From Symbiodinium natans (Eukaryota > Sar > Dinophyceae > Suessiales > Symbiodiniaceae), in assembly GCA_905221605.1 (NCBI GenBank), contig CAJNDS010002185.1:392890-456889 (forward strand): a stretch of 64,000 bases of DNA, in the 5' to 3' direction. Under the pieces are notes generated by a model. It was given only the letters and a program-made list of their open reading frames with translations. It ran no database searches and had not been told where the DNA came from. Of the stretch, positions 22,647 through 64,000 are shown piece by piece. The translations under genes were made by a program, and so were the position numbers. Numbering within the stretch: the stretch's first letter is position 1; each line of letters opens with the position of its first letter.

Positions 22647-25600
22647 GCACACTCGCACTCACTCGCTCACTCACTCACTCACTACATACATGCTGATTCT
22701 TTCTATCTTTATTCCATGTCTGTGCGATATCAAGAAGGTAACCAGGGAGCATAGCGAAGTTCGGAAAGAACTCCTGTGGGAATCTTGGTGGGACTGTGGT
22801 CTGGCGTTTAGGCTCTTAGTGCTGCAGACCCCAAGCGTGCCAGGCGTCCACGTCCTCCGCGCTGTTCACGCACAGGAGCCTGGAACCGCACCAGCGTCTT
22901 TCCCAACAGCCCAAAATCTACGGGTTTGGGATTGAGGGTTTCGGGATTAAAGCGAACCCTACCTACGGTCACCCTGCACCTCCATAGTGGAAAGGGCACG
23001 TGTGCCTCCCGAATGTATCACGCAACTTCCCCTTGCCTTAGGTTTGTACTTCAGGTTCTCAGGCCCCCCCAAAATCCAAACCCCAGACCCGCCTCACACC
23101 CTGGCAAATGTCATTGTCAAGTCCGAAAAACCTCCCCCCCCAAAAAAAAGACAATAAATAACAGTAACAGTAACAACAACAATAACAATAACAATAACAA
23201 TAACAATAACAATAACAATAACAATAACAATAACAATAACAATAACAATAACAATAACAATAACAATAACAATAACAATAACAATAACAATAACAATAAC
23301 AATAGCAATAGCAATAACAATAACAACAATAAACAATCATAATCATCATCATCATAATAATGATAATCTTAATAATCATAATAATAATAATAAGAGCAAA
23401 GAAAATTCTCATAATGATAATAATACTAGCAATAAACATCGTCATAAAAATAAAAAATAGTCATCATAATCATAATCATAATCATAATCATAATCATAAT
23501 CATAATCATAATAATCATAGTAGTAATAATAGTAATAAGAAGAAGAATACAAATAATCGCAATTAGAAGAAGAGCAATCATCATAAACGCAACCCATGTA
23601 AACCCTACTAAACCTCCAACCCGTACGCTAAACCCTGGCGCAGTCCCCGAACGAAGCACCGAGACCCGAACTTCGCGAGCTCCGGCTTCTTCGCGCCTCC
23701 CTTGAGAGTGTCCTTCAGGGGCATAATGGCATGGAGTTTGGGGTTTTTGGGTTTGGGGTTTTTGGGGTTTAGGGGTTTTGGGGTTTAGGAGTTTAGGGGT
23801 TTAGGGGTTTAGGGGTTTAGGGTTTAGGGTTTAGGGTTTATTTGGGGTTTAGGGTTTAGGGTTTAGGGTTTAGGGTTTAGGGTTTAGGGTTCAGGGTTCA
23901 GGGTTTAGGGTTTAGGGTTTAGGGTTTAGGGGAGCAGAAGTTAAGGGTTGAAGGCTGTGGCACTCGGGGGCATGAAGGTCTCTTCACATTTTGAGACGCC
24001 GGAGCTTCCATCGTCCTGCGTGAAGATCTCCGCGTTGTCAGGGATTCCCTTGGCTTTCTGCGTCTTGGTGCCTCTTGCACTCAGGGGAACGCTCGCACAG
24101 CACATCCGCCCCAATACCCCGAAACCCTGTCCACCAAGCGCCCTAAACTTCGGGGCCCAATGTTCGGAACTTTGACACCACCTTTTCACGAAAAAACCTG
24201 CCCGTTTGAAACATGTCCCTTAAAGGGACCCCCAAAAAGGTACCCCTGTTTTCGGAAACCCCGTAGATGGTTTCTGAAAAGACTTCTGATCACAGGAGCA
24301 AAGGCCAGAAACCATAAACCCAAACCCTAAATCCTAAAACCCTAAAACCCTAAACCCTAAACCCCACACCGCAGGCCTGCGCCGTTGATGCCAGAGGTTG
24401 CTTTCGTGCTGTTTCCGCCGCAGAAGGACGACTTGTCCTGCAGGTACCCTCGACCTTCTCAACCTTAAACCCCAAACCCCAACTCCTAAGCCCTAAACCC
24501 TGAACCCTAAACCCTAAACCCTGAACCCAACTTCCCAAACCTGAGCCCAACTTCCCACACCCTACCAGCACCTGATTCCGACTCGGGCGTAGCCTCATGG
24601 CTCAAAGAGAATCACTTCGGGTCTAGGGTTTAGGGTTGAGGGTTGAGGGGTGTCGGGCAACAGTCGATGTTTGAGTCGCCCCAAACCTCCTAGAGACTCG
24701 GGTGCAGTTGGTTCAGGGATCGTGTCTTGGCTGCTGAAGGGGCCTCGGCCTTTTGGGTCACAACCAAGAATCTAGGCCGCTCGAAAACCCACAACAGCCT
24801 TCTGGAGACGCCTAGACTCTAGTTGGTACCTGGAGGCTTCCGTGGGAGTTTTCGAACCCCCCAAAGCCCAAAGCCCTAAGCCCTAAGCCCTAAACCCTAA
24901 AAATCCCTAAACTGAAAAATATCTAAAACCTAAACCCTAAACCCTAAGCCCTAAACCCCCGAAAATCTTAGCCATGCCCCGTCCAGCAGCACAACGCGGC
25001 CGCCGCTCTCCACCACCGTGTTGGCTGCGGACATGCCTCCACAAAGAAGGCCCTTGGCATCCCCTGGATTTATATGGGGTCTGGGGGTTAGGGTTTAGGG
25101 TTTAGGGTTTAGGGTTTGGGGTTTGGGGTTTGGGGTTTGGGGTTTAAATTTGGGGTTTGGGGTTTTGGGGTTTTAGGGTTTTAGGGTTTGGGGGGCTGCT
25201 TCTTCTGACCCATTATAAGTACAATTGCATCCTGCGGGGGACCGGGGGAAGCCTAAGCCCTGAGCCCTGCGGGTTCGACCCCAGAAAGTCTATGTCCCAC
25301 TTTGCTGCCTGCAGATTGGCACGTTTTGGGGTCTAGGGTTCAGGGTTTGGGCTGGGGCTTAGGGTCTAGGGTTTAGCCTAGGGTTTAGGCCTAGGGCTGA
25401 TGGTCTACAGGGTTCAGGCTTCGTGCCTACTTGAAGTTCAGGAAACCTCAAAAACCAGGCTGCGTCAACGAACCCTGAGCCTTACAGCCTACCCCAATGC
25501 TCCCATCATGGCTATATTCCAAGACGTGAGTGACACGTCGGCGTTGGGTGGGGAGGCTCATATATTAGGTGGAGGAGCTAAGCCCTAAACCCCTAAACCC

Positions 25601-25724
25601 CTAAACCCCTAAACCCTAAACCCTAAACCTTAACCCCTAAACCCTAAACCCCCGTGTGACACACCCGGCCTCCCAGTCCTCCGCCCACGACGATGGCTTG
25701 GTTGGTGGGAAAAGAGCTCGCCAT
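17182..25724 (-). CDS. Paralogue B: complete fused fumarate reductase / tandem cytochrome b5 / cytochrome b anchor
   Basis: Exons, 5' to 3': 25724-25670, 25036-24984, 24437-24377, 24071-24016, 23712-23672, 22879-22849, 22434-22335, 22255-22215, 22129-21985, 21899-21784, 21685-21581, 21524-21461, 21366-21318, 21215-21168, 21091-21073, 20981-20814, 20708-20074, 19998-19714, 19590-19471, 19207-19116, 19008-18941, 18849-18717, 18646-18261, 18165-18067, 17644-17577, 17341-17182. Together they give about 1065 codons from ATG at 25724 to TAG at 17182. All 25 junctions keep frame, which is strong support because donors are mostly GC or GA. Order: flavin fumarate reductase, two b5 modules, Gly/Ala linker, soluble link, five or six membrane spans. 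Soluble fumarate reductases of the Osm1 type are about half this length; the b5 pair and anchor are additions. The last exon uses the one acceptor not followed by G (CAG|C) and is the least certain. Confidence 0.9.
19116..19590 (-). other. Paralogue B exons 19-20: linker and soluble connector
   Basis: Exon 19 (19590-19471) begins with the [16 protein letters not shown] unit that completes the second b5 module, then runs into an Ala/Gly-rich linker. Exon 20 (19207-19116) encodes [20 protein letters not shown] then [11 protein letters not shown], a short polar connector before the first membrane segment. I recognise no domain in the connector. Both exons match paralogue A almost residue for residue (833-714 and 556-465), although the introns around them differ. 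Confidence 0.85.
19714..20234 (-). other. Paralogue B tandem cytochrome b5 modules
   Basis: Module 1 starts at [20 protein letters not shown] (20234) inside exon 17; module 2 starts at [14 protein letters not shown] (about 19868) inside exon 18. Each has [16 protein letters not shown] or a near variant; the His of HPGG is the first haem ligand. Each is followed by EEFNM then [17 protein letters not shown], where the His matches the second axial ligand of flavocytochrome b2-type b5 domains. The second ligand of each module comes from the next exon, so both haem sites span a splice junction. Exon 18 is 285 nt, phase 2 at both ends, and holds essentially one module. Gly/Ala-rich linkers precede each module, suggesting mobile electron carriers between flavin and membrane haems. 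Confidence 0.92.
22599..22643 (+). repeat. (AC)n microsatellite in paralogue B intron
   Basis: Perfect CA dinucleotides followed by degenerate ACTC units to about 22684; lies between exons 22849 and 22434. Confidence 0.98.
23158..23545 (+). repeat. AACAAT hexamer array followed by ATAATC array
   Basis: About 28 copies of TAACAA (23158-23335), then ATAATC/AATAAT variants to about 23545. It lies in the paralogue B intron between exons 23672 and 22879. Long poly-Asn and poly-Leu open frames here are artefacts. Confidence 0.97.
23725..23935 (+). repeat. TTTAGGG array in paralogue B intron
   Basis: Variants GGTTTTT and GGGGTTTAG at the left grade into regular TTTAGGG units at the right. Confidence 0.92.
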
Positions 25725-28046
25725 CGCCGCAGTTGCAAATCTGAGGGGCGACTGCAAGGTCGTTTTGTGGTTTGTTCGAATCGTTTGCCCCACAAGGAAG
25801 AGGCTCAGCCAGTTTCGGCAACTTTGTCCACTTTACTCGGAGTTCTTGAGGGCTTGGGATTGAAGCAGGTTGAAACCCTCGGAGCTAACCCCTCAACCCG
25901 GATCTGTTCAGCCCATCGCCCCAAGCCACGAAACAAAAAAGAGGGGGGAATCAACAAAAACCACAGATTCCCAAACCCTCAACCCTGTAACCCCAAGCCT
26001 CAGGCCCTGAATCTCAAACCGCAGGAACCCCTAAACCCGAAACTCTAAACCCTAAACCCTAAACCCTAAACCTTATGCTACTTCGGGTGCCTCCTTCTGG
26101 CACCTCCTCCGACTGCACAGGGCCCTCCCCACCGGGAGCAAAAATGGCTCCGCAGCGCGCGGGCGCACTGTCTGGGGTTTAGGGTTCATGGTTTGGGGCT
26201 AGGGTTTAGGGCTTAGGGCTTAGGGTTTAGGATTTAGGGCTTAGGGTTTAGGGCTTAGGGTTTAGGGTTTAGGGTTGAAGCTCTTGGGCTTGAGGGCAGG
26301 CTGAGGGTTTAGGGACTCCGCCTGGGCTTCCTCAAGCTAAGGGTGCCGGGAGCCGTGCCCGTACAGAGTTTACGGCTTGGGGGCGGGGGCCATTTGGGGG
26401 TTTCGGAAAGTGGGGGGGTGCCCGTTTTGGGGATCCCTTTAAGGGGATTCTATTCTATTTGGGGCATTAAAGGGGTGCCCCTATTTTGGGAAACACCCTT
26501 CCTTGGAGCCTCGAACATGCAACCCTCGCAGGACCCAGAGTGTTGGTTTGGGTAGGGTTTACGGTTTAGGGTTTAGGGTTTAGGGTTTAGGGTTTAGGGT
26601 TTAGGGTTTAGGGTTTAGGGTTTAGGGTTTAGGGTTTAGGGTTTAGGGTTTAGGGTTTAGGGTTTAGGGTTTAGGGTTTAGGGTTTAGTGTTTAGGTTTT
26701 AGGGTTTAGGGTTTAGGGTTTAGGGTTTAGGGTTTAGGGTTTAGGGTTTAGGGTTTAGGGTTTAGGGTTTAGGGTTTAGGGTTTAGGGTTTAGGGTTTAG
26801 GGCTGGTTGGGGCTCCTGGGAGGGTTAGGGACAATTAGGGGTTAGGGTTTCGGGTTTAGGGTTGCAGGGCCGGGGGGGCGCTAAAGCCTTGGGCTTTGGC
26901 GCTTGAAGGTTCACAAAAGCGAGCCTAGAAGACACCCGTCGACACCCTTTTTTGAGTGGCTTGGCGCCTTTCGCACTCGGTCCTTCCCTCCGCGAGCAGA
27001 TAGCATTTGCGGAGTGATTTCTGCCGCGTGCCAAACCCCGGTTGGGTTTGAGTGGGTGCTGCTAAACCTTTTCAGCTGCAAAGGATTGGGCCACGGGGAG
27101 GGGTGTGGGAGGCAGGAAAGATACCCACAAAAAAAAGCAACATCATCGGAATCCCCTTCGGAAACCCTGAACCTTCAACCCTAAACCCCAAACCCTAGAT
27201 CCCCAACCCGAAATGCTGTAGCACGAGGCGGCTGGTTATCGAAGTGCCTCGGACTGAGGCCCCTCAAGCTTCCCCAGAGAACCTGAACCCTTTCGAATCT
27301 GCATGTAGGGCTCAGCCCTTTAGGGTTTAGGACCTAGGCTTTCGGGTGTTAGGGTTTAGGACTTAGGGTTTCGGGTTTTAGGGTGTTCGAATGAATTAGG
27401 GTTCAGGGTTTAGGGGTTCTAGGATTCAGCGCTGCGAGCCAAGCAGCCTCTGTCCCAGTAAAGTAAAGCCCCACGGCTGCGCACAGCCTCCCCTCCTCGA
27501 GGCCCAATTGTGGAACGCCAGGATCTACTCCGGCTTGTCAGAGAGCCCGTTACACCCTTGTTCACGGGTTACAGCCCTAAACCCTAAACCCGAAACCCTT
27601 TTGGGGTTTTGGGATAGGGAGGGAGGCTCCCTAAAATAGGGCCCCTGGGGCCCCTTCAGAAGGCGGGCTGTTGATTTGGGTGGCTCAACGGGCTCCCCCA
27701 GAACTCTGAACCCTAAACCCTCAACCCTCGAAACCCTAAACCCCACACCCCTTAACCCTTTAGCCCTTTACTTTAAACCCTTCAAACCCCCTAAAACTCC
27801 AGAAAGAAGGCAGGGCCCGGCAGCCAGCAACTCCTTGGGAGCACACAGGCGCGCCGGCCGAAAATCACTCCGAGGCTTGTCAAAGCTGAAGGGGAGGGCT
27901 GGATGCTTTCAAGGGATAGGGGGTAAACCTAAACCCCCCTAAACCATAAACCCTAAACCCCTAAACCCTAAACCCCTAAACCCTAAACTCTAAACCTTAT
28001 TTAGTGGCCTAAAACCCCCACTAAAACCCCCGCCTAAACCTCCGAA
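25725..28046. other. Spacer between the receptor-like gene and paralogue B
   Basis: Contains CCCTAAA/TTTAGGG arrays (including about 34 units at 26560-26802) and unique GC-rich patches. One patch (26175-26090, minus) reads CGAIFAPGGEGPVQSEEVPE and may be an exon of something unassigned. No promoter element is recognisable; dinoflagellate promoters usually lack a TATA box. Confidence 0.6.
26560..26802 (+). repeat. Long TTTAGGG array
   Basis: About 34 units with only two deviant copies, flanked by unique sequence on both sides, so it is internal and not a chromosome end in this assembly. Confidence 0.96.
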
Positions 28047-60331
<32,285 letters not shown>

Positions 60332-62300
60332 TAGGGCTTAGGGCTTAGGGCTGAGGGCTTAGGGTTTAGGGCTTAGGGTTTAGGATGGTTTAGGGCTTAG
60401 GGTTTCGGGTATGCTCCGTAATGTGGCTCTCGGGCATCCCTCTATCAGTTTATCAGATACAGGAGCAGCCGCGCAGCCCATTCCTTTCAACTCTTGACAC
60501 GCAGACGCAACAAGCGACTTCCTAGTTGCAGAGTCACTGCGGAGGTTGCGCGCGTCACCCGGATCCGGGCCAACAAGATCGCTCGCAATATCCCCTTGCC
60601 TTTATGGCCACCTTCGTGGTGAGTGGAGCATTTGGTGGCCCAAAGCCCGGCGATGAGCACATGGAGGTCATCATGCACGGCCGGGAGCGAGCACGCTGCA
60701 TGTTCTGCCCCAGAATTGGTCTATAGTTCTGAGCGCCTTGTATTGCCAGCATGTGGCGATTCCGGTATACAAACAGTTTCACAACTCTAACAGTCGCCGA
60801 GTCAACACGGTTCTGTTTAGGTCCTGCATCGCACTCCTCATGATGTATGCCGTCTTGTGCTCGATGTAACACAAAATCACTACGTACGTACAGTTTTCCT
60901 CATCGTGCAGGTTGTGTGCGTGTGTGAAGGCTGCATGCTCGAAATACGCCCAGAAAAGATGGAGCGACAGTTTTCTTACCGTGGAGATTGTGTGCCCGAA
61001 GTGCGAAAGCAATGTTTACCTTGCAGGCTGTGTGCTCGATTTAACAAAGACCGCATGTGCGTGACCGTTTCCTCACCGTGCAGGCTGTGCGCTCGAAGTA
61101 CGCACAAGCAAGATGGGAGCGTGCTCGAAGTGCGAAGATGACGTGTGTGTGTGTGTGCGCAAAATAACTTCCTTTCCGCACAACCTGTTTGTTTGAAACA
61201 CGAACGAACAACATGCGCGCAACAGTTTCACTGCCGTGCAGGATATATCTGTACAAACTGTGTTCTCAAAATACGAAATAGCAAAATGTGCGTGACTGCT
61301 TCCTTACCGTACAGGGCGTGAGCTCCATCTACGAACCCAACATGGGCATGACATTTCCTTACCATGCAAGCTGCGTGCTCGACATAGGAACAAGCAGCGC
61401 GCTCGTGTCATTTTCCTTCTCAAGCAACCTGCTTGGTGCTTAATCGATATACAACACGCACAATTTTTGTGTGACAATTTCTTTAAAGTGCAACTTGCTT
61501 GGTCGGTAGGCGATTAAGCACTATGAGCCTGACAGTTTCCGAACCGTTCAGGTTGTGAGCTCACTTCATTATCGTAGTTCCTATTATAGAAACCTTACAG
61601 TGTTCTATATCGGTACTTCGTACCCTAAACCCTAACCCTCCTAGTACCCTGAAACGGGCCCTTTATGGTCACCCAGGAGCCTCAGAAAACCTGTAACCTT
61701 GGGGCTCCAAACAGCCCAAAGTAGGTACGAGCTCTCAAAGTAGGTGCTGATTGTGTTAGGACAAATGCCGAAACCTGAGCCCTGAACCCTGAACCCTAAA
61801 TCCTAAATCCTGAACCTGGAACCTTGAATCTAACATGACGAAGCCTGAACCATATACATCCCGAACTCCTACCAACATGCAGACACACAAAATTTGTGCA
61901 TGAATATGGGCATGGATGCATGCACGCAAGAAGGCTTCTAGAGCCTTTCTACCAACGTCCGCAGATAAAGTCCGGGCTGCCGGCTCTGTGCTCAGTTCAA
62001 GATTCAAGAAATGGACCATTTGCAGTTGAGGATCTGATCTTCGGAAGGTCTTCGAAGTCAGGGCATGGGCTTCAGATCCTTCTTTGGAAAGGGAAAAGGA
62101 TGCAGGGTTAAGCTTTGCTCGGGGATCATGGACTTAGTAACTACAGTTAGGCAACTATACTTATACTTGGTTGTAACCCCAGTTAAGGTACTTATAATTG
62201 TACTTTCTGAATCCCATGATCCTCCACGTGGGGTGTATCAGTGCAACGGACCCACCTAAAGGCTATGTGCAATTGGCAGGGTCGTGCAAAGTGGATACAA
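60332..62300. other. Upstream flank with diverged tandem repeats
   Basis: From about 60890 to 61420 a unit of roughly 60-75 bp recurs at least seven times: TTTCCTTACCGTGCAGGCTG, TGTGCTCGAAATACG, AACAAGCAAGATG, CGTGACA. The flanks (60420-60880 and 61560-62300) hold mixed sequence with open frames on both strands and no recognisable product. Confidence 0.65.
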
Positions 62301-62329
62301 AGCCAGGGCATACACGAAAGTTGGGTTTC

Positions 62330-62745
62330 ACAAAACACTCATATGCTTTAAAGCAAGCTTGCGTGGCTTACAAAAAACGGGCGGGTTGGGCAGCCCCTCC
62401 CCCCATTTGCAAACACAATGCTCTTCGATTCATAAGCTGTCAAGCAAGCTTGCACGGTTTTAATAAGCGAGGTTGGGGGGTGAGGGGAGTGGAGCCCCAG
62501 ATTTTCAAAACGATTCTAAACTACTTGTCACATCCTCATCCCCCATTTGCAAACACAGTGCTCGCACGATGGGTTTCACAAAGACAGCATGTGCTAAACA
62601 AACGACGCGGGGGGGTTGAAGGGGGTGCAGCCCCCCCACAATGCTCGCACGAAGCTTTGCACAGCTGTAAATTCAAAGTAGGAGGCTTTGAAGCAAGCTT
62701 ACACAGCTTGAGAAGCCCCCCCCCCATTTGCAGACAGAGGTCGCT
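62330..62745. repeat. Tandem repeat with CCATTTGCAAACACAATGCT core, locus 2
   Basis: Three or four diverged units of the same family as 15095-15660: CCCCATTTGCAAACACAATG, TTTAAAGCAAGCTTGC, a G-rich run and CAGCCCCCCC. Units here are more diverged from one another than at locus 1. Confidence 0.85.
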
Positions 62746-62821
62746 GACATTGGTATCGACGCCCCGTAAGCCACTCTGACCGAGCTCCAGCACCACGTCA
62801 TTGTGCGCCGTGAGTACTCCA

Positions 62822-63541
62822 TCAACGTTGTGAATAAAGCTTTGCCGAGGTGGAAAAAACTGCGGGTTGGCTGCCCGACAACGGATTCGTCGGGCCCTCG
62901 CGAACTTCAAGTGCCAGGTCTGTAACCGCTGCCCTGCGTAGGAAACTGCAGATGTCCCGCGCCAAAGCCCACTGTGCCTGAACTGCCATTGGTGGTGTCC
63001 GCGTGGGGAGGCGTCCCACCTTGTGACAAAAAGGGCGAGTTGTAGTGGCCAGAGCAGCTGGTCGAAAGTGGTCTGTTGCCTTCCTGTGTTCCACACAGAA
63101 ATCATCATATCTTATCCTTGTAAGTCGGAACTTCCTTCTCTTTGATAGTGGGGTCGTTAGGGTGGTTTGCTGTTGCTGGAGCCATTGCACCGATCGAGGG
63201 GCAGCCGTGCGCGGAAAAGTCCAGGCAACTGAGCAACTAAGTCTGATGTTCCAATAAGAGCATGGGCGAAGACTGTAGCTGCCGCAGAGTGGTTGTGCAG
63301 AATCTAAGGTCCGAGCCAACAAATAGCGGACGTCTCTTTGCGACATCAGTTGCACAGTGCCGTTCTTGTGGGTCTTGCAACTGGGTGTGAAACAGATCGC
63401 CGTGAGAAGACAAACAACACTATCACCCAGCAAAAGAAACAAAAGCGACCAAACTACTTGGTTCCCCGCGCGCTTAGACTTAACGTCGTCGAAACAGTCC
63501 AAGAGCACATCCATGCCGCACCAAGCTGTGCGAGATTGCAA
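62822..63541 (-). CDS. Unassigned open frame of 239 codons
   Basis: The longest frame in the right flank that is not repeat-derived. It begins MQSRTAWCGMDVLLDCFDDV and includes a hydrophobic patch (VVWSLLFLLLGDSVVCLLTA). Base composition is less GC-rich than the exons elsewhere and third positions show no clear bias. Two plus-strand frames of 128-138 codons overlap its start. I recognise no family; chance or transposon remnant are the likely alternatives. Confidence 0.2.
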   Translation of the reverse strand: MQSRTAWCGMDVLLDCFDDVKSKRAGNQVVWSLLFLLLGDSVVCLLTAICFTPSCKTHKNGTVQLMSQRDVRYLLARTLDSAQPLCGSYSLRPCSYWNIRLSCSVAWTFPRTAAPRSVQWLQQQQTTLTTPLSKRRKFRLTRIRYDDFCVEHRKATDHFRPAALATTTRPFCHKVGRLPTRTPPMAVQAQWALARDICSFLRRAAVTDLALEVREGPTNPLSGSQPAVFSTSAKLYSQR

Positions 63542-64000
63542 AATGCGAATGTATGCCAGAAAGTCAAACTACCATCGCCATTTGTTTTACGTCAATTTCT
63601 GCAGAGATATCCGCAAACATCAGTCAGCGATGCCACCAAGCCAAGCAACCGGATTGCAAGATTACAAGAGAAGCCACGAGGACAGGTCCTTCCAGCAGAA
63701 CTTCAACACAGCGAGCAATTGTGAGCGATGTGCAGAACCCCTAGGGCACTTCATGGTGATCAGCCAGCTCTGAGCAACAACACGTCAAAGAACTAAAGCG
63801 ATAGGATCACCGACAAAGCATTGGCGTTCTTGCCGATGGAGGTCTGCTTGGAGCTTTTAAGTTCGAGCAAGCTTACAGACGCCGGCAACTGACATCGCGA
63901 CCCGATTTTAAGCTCTGCAATTTGGATTGGAAGCATGCTCGACAGCGAAGATGACGCGAGAAGTCCAGGCAACTGAGCAAAGACAAGGGGTCTAAGTCTG
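63542..64000. other. Right edge, nothing assigned
   Basis: Mixed sequence with no telomere-type repeats. The phrase AAGTCCAGGCAACTGAGCAA near 63961 repeats a sequence at about 63217-63237, so a diverged repeat may continue past the edge. Confidence 0.4.

Larger units (their letters stand above)
20312..25724 (-). other. Paralogue B exons 1-17: FAD fumarate reductase catalytic domain
   Basis: The Rossmann start [19 protein letters not shown] is followed by [15 protein letters not shown] (flavin contact), a 31-nt microexon ([10 protein letters not shown]), then [19 protein letters not shown] and [15 protein letters not shown]. Next come [52 protein letters not shown], a 19-nt microexon giving [29 protein letters not shown] and [20 protein letters not shown]. 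These motifs, in this order, are those of soluble FAD fumarate reductases (yeast Osm1/Frd1, kinetoplastid enzymes, Shewanella Fcc3). That family reduces fumarate to succinate, with conserved His and Arg residues of the capping domain around the substrate. The known family fold supports the function; the electron donor here is inferred from the fused haem domains. Confidence 0.93.

Noticed and set aside
23059-23445. Poly-Asn and poly-Leu open frames
   Set aside because: Reading through the AACAAT hexamer array.
62822-63541. 239-codon frame as a definite gene
   Set aside because: Kept only as low confidence: no family, no codon bias, overlapping frames on the other strand.

Overview
The window reads as nuclear DNA of a dinoflagellate alga. 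Three things point there. Every gene I can splice lies on the minus strand, with two near-identical copies in the same orientation. Exons are short, and introns begin with GC or GA far more often than GT, with almost every acceptor followed by G (AG|G); that splice pattern is a known dinoflagellate trait. Telomere-type TTTAGGG/CCCTAAA repeats, degenerate and in both orientations, fill introns and spacers. I cannot name the species. Nothing looks bacterial, and I saw no tRNA, rRNA or CRISPR.

Layout, left to right. Positions 36-8674 (minus) hold paralogue A of a fused respiratory enzyme, with its 3' end beyond the left edge. Positions 8675-17181 are spacer: interstitial telomeric repeats, two copies of a short inverted-repeat element (a third lies in a paralogue A intron), a three-copy 600-bp tandem repeat, an AT-rich block, GC-rich minisatellites and a few exon-like islands. 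Positions 17182-25724 (minus) hold paralogue B, which I could splice completely: 26 exons, about 1065 codons, every junction phase consistent. Positions 25725-28046 are spacer. Positions 28047 to about 60331 (minus) hold a run of at least 25 exon segments that I read as one large receptor-like gene. Positions 60332-64000 hold diverged tandem repeats and unassigned open frames.

Paralogues A and B encode an FAD fumarate reductase of the Osm1/FRDS type, two tandem cytochrome b5 modules on Gly/Ala-rich linkers, and a membrane region resembling the cytochrome b (SdhC, b558-type) anchor of succinate dehydrogenase/fumarate reductase. The inference is a single-chain, membrane-anchored electron-transfer enzyme passing electrons between b-type haems and the flavin.

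The large gene has a periplasmic-binding-protein-like ligand domain, then GCC2/GCC3 cysteine-rich repeats, a hydrophobic segment followed by basic residues, a coiled segment, and a cytoplasmic domain with SYQW, WLD-SIPQ and Y-SRVWTR motifs in an order that recalls TIR boxes. If one transcript joins them, it is a ligand-binding receptor with a TIR-like effector domain, the most interesting object here. Exon calls come from hand translation; joins over long repeat-filled introns need transcript evidence.
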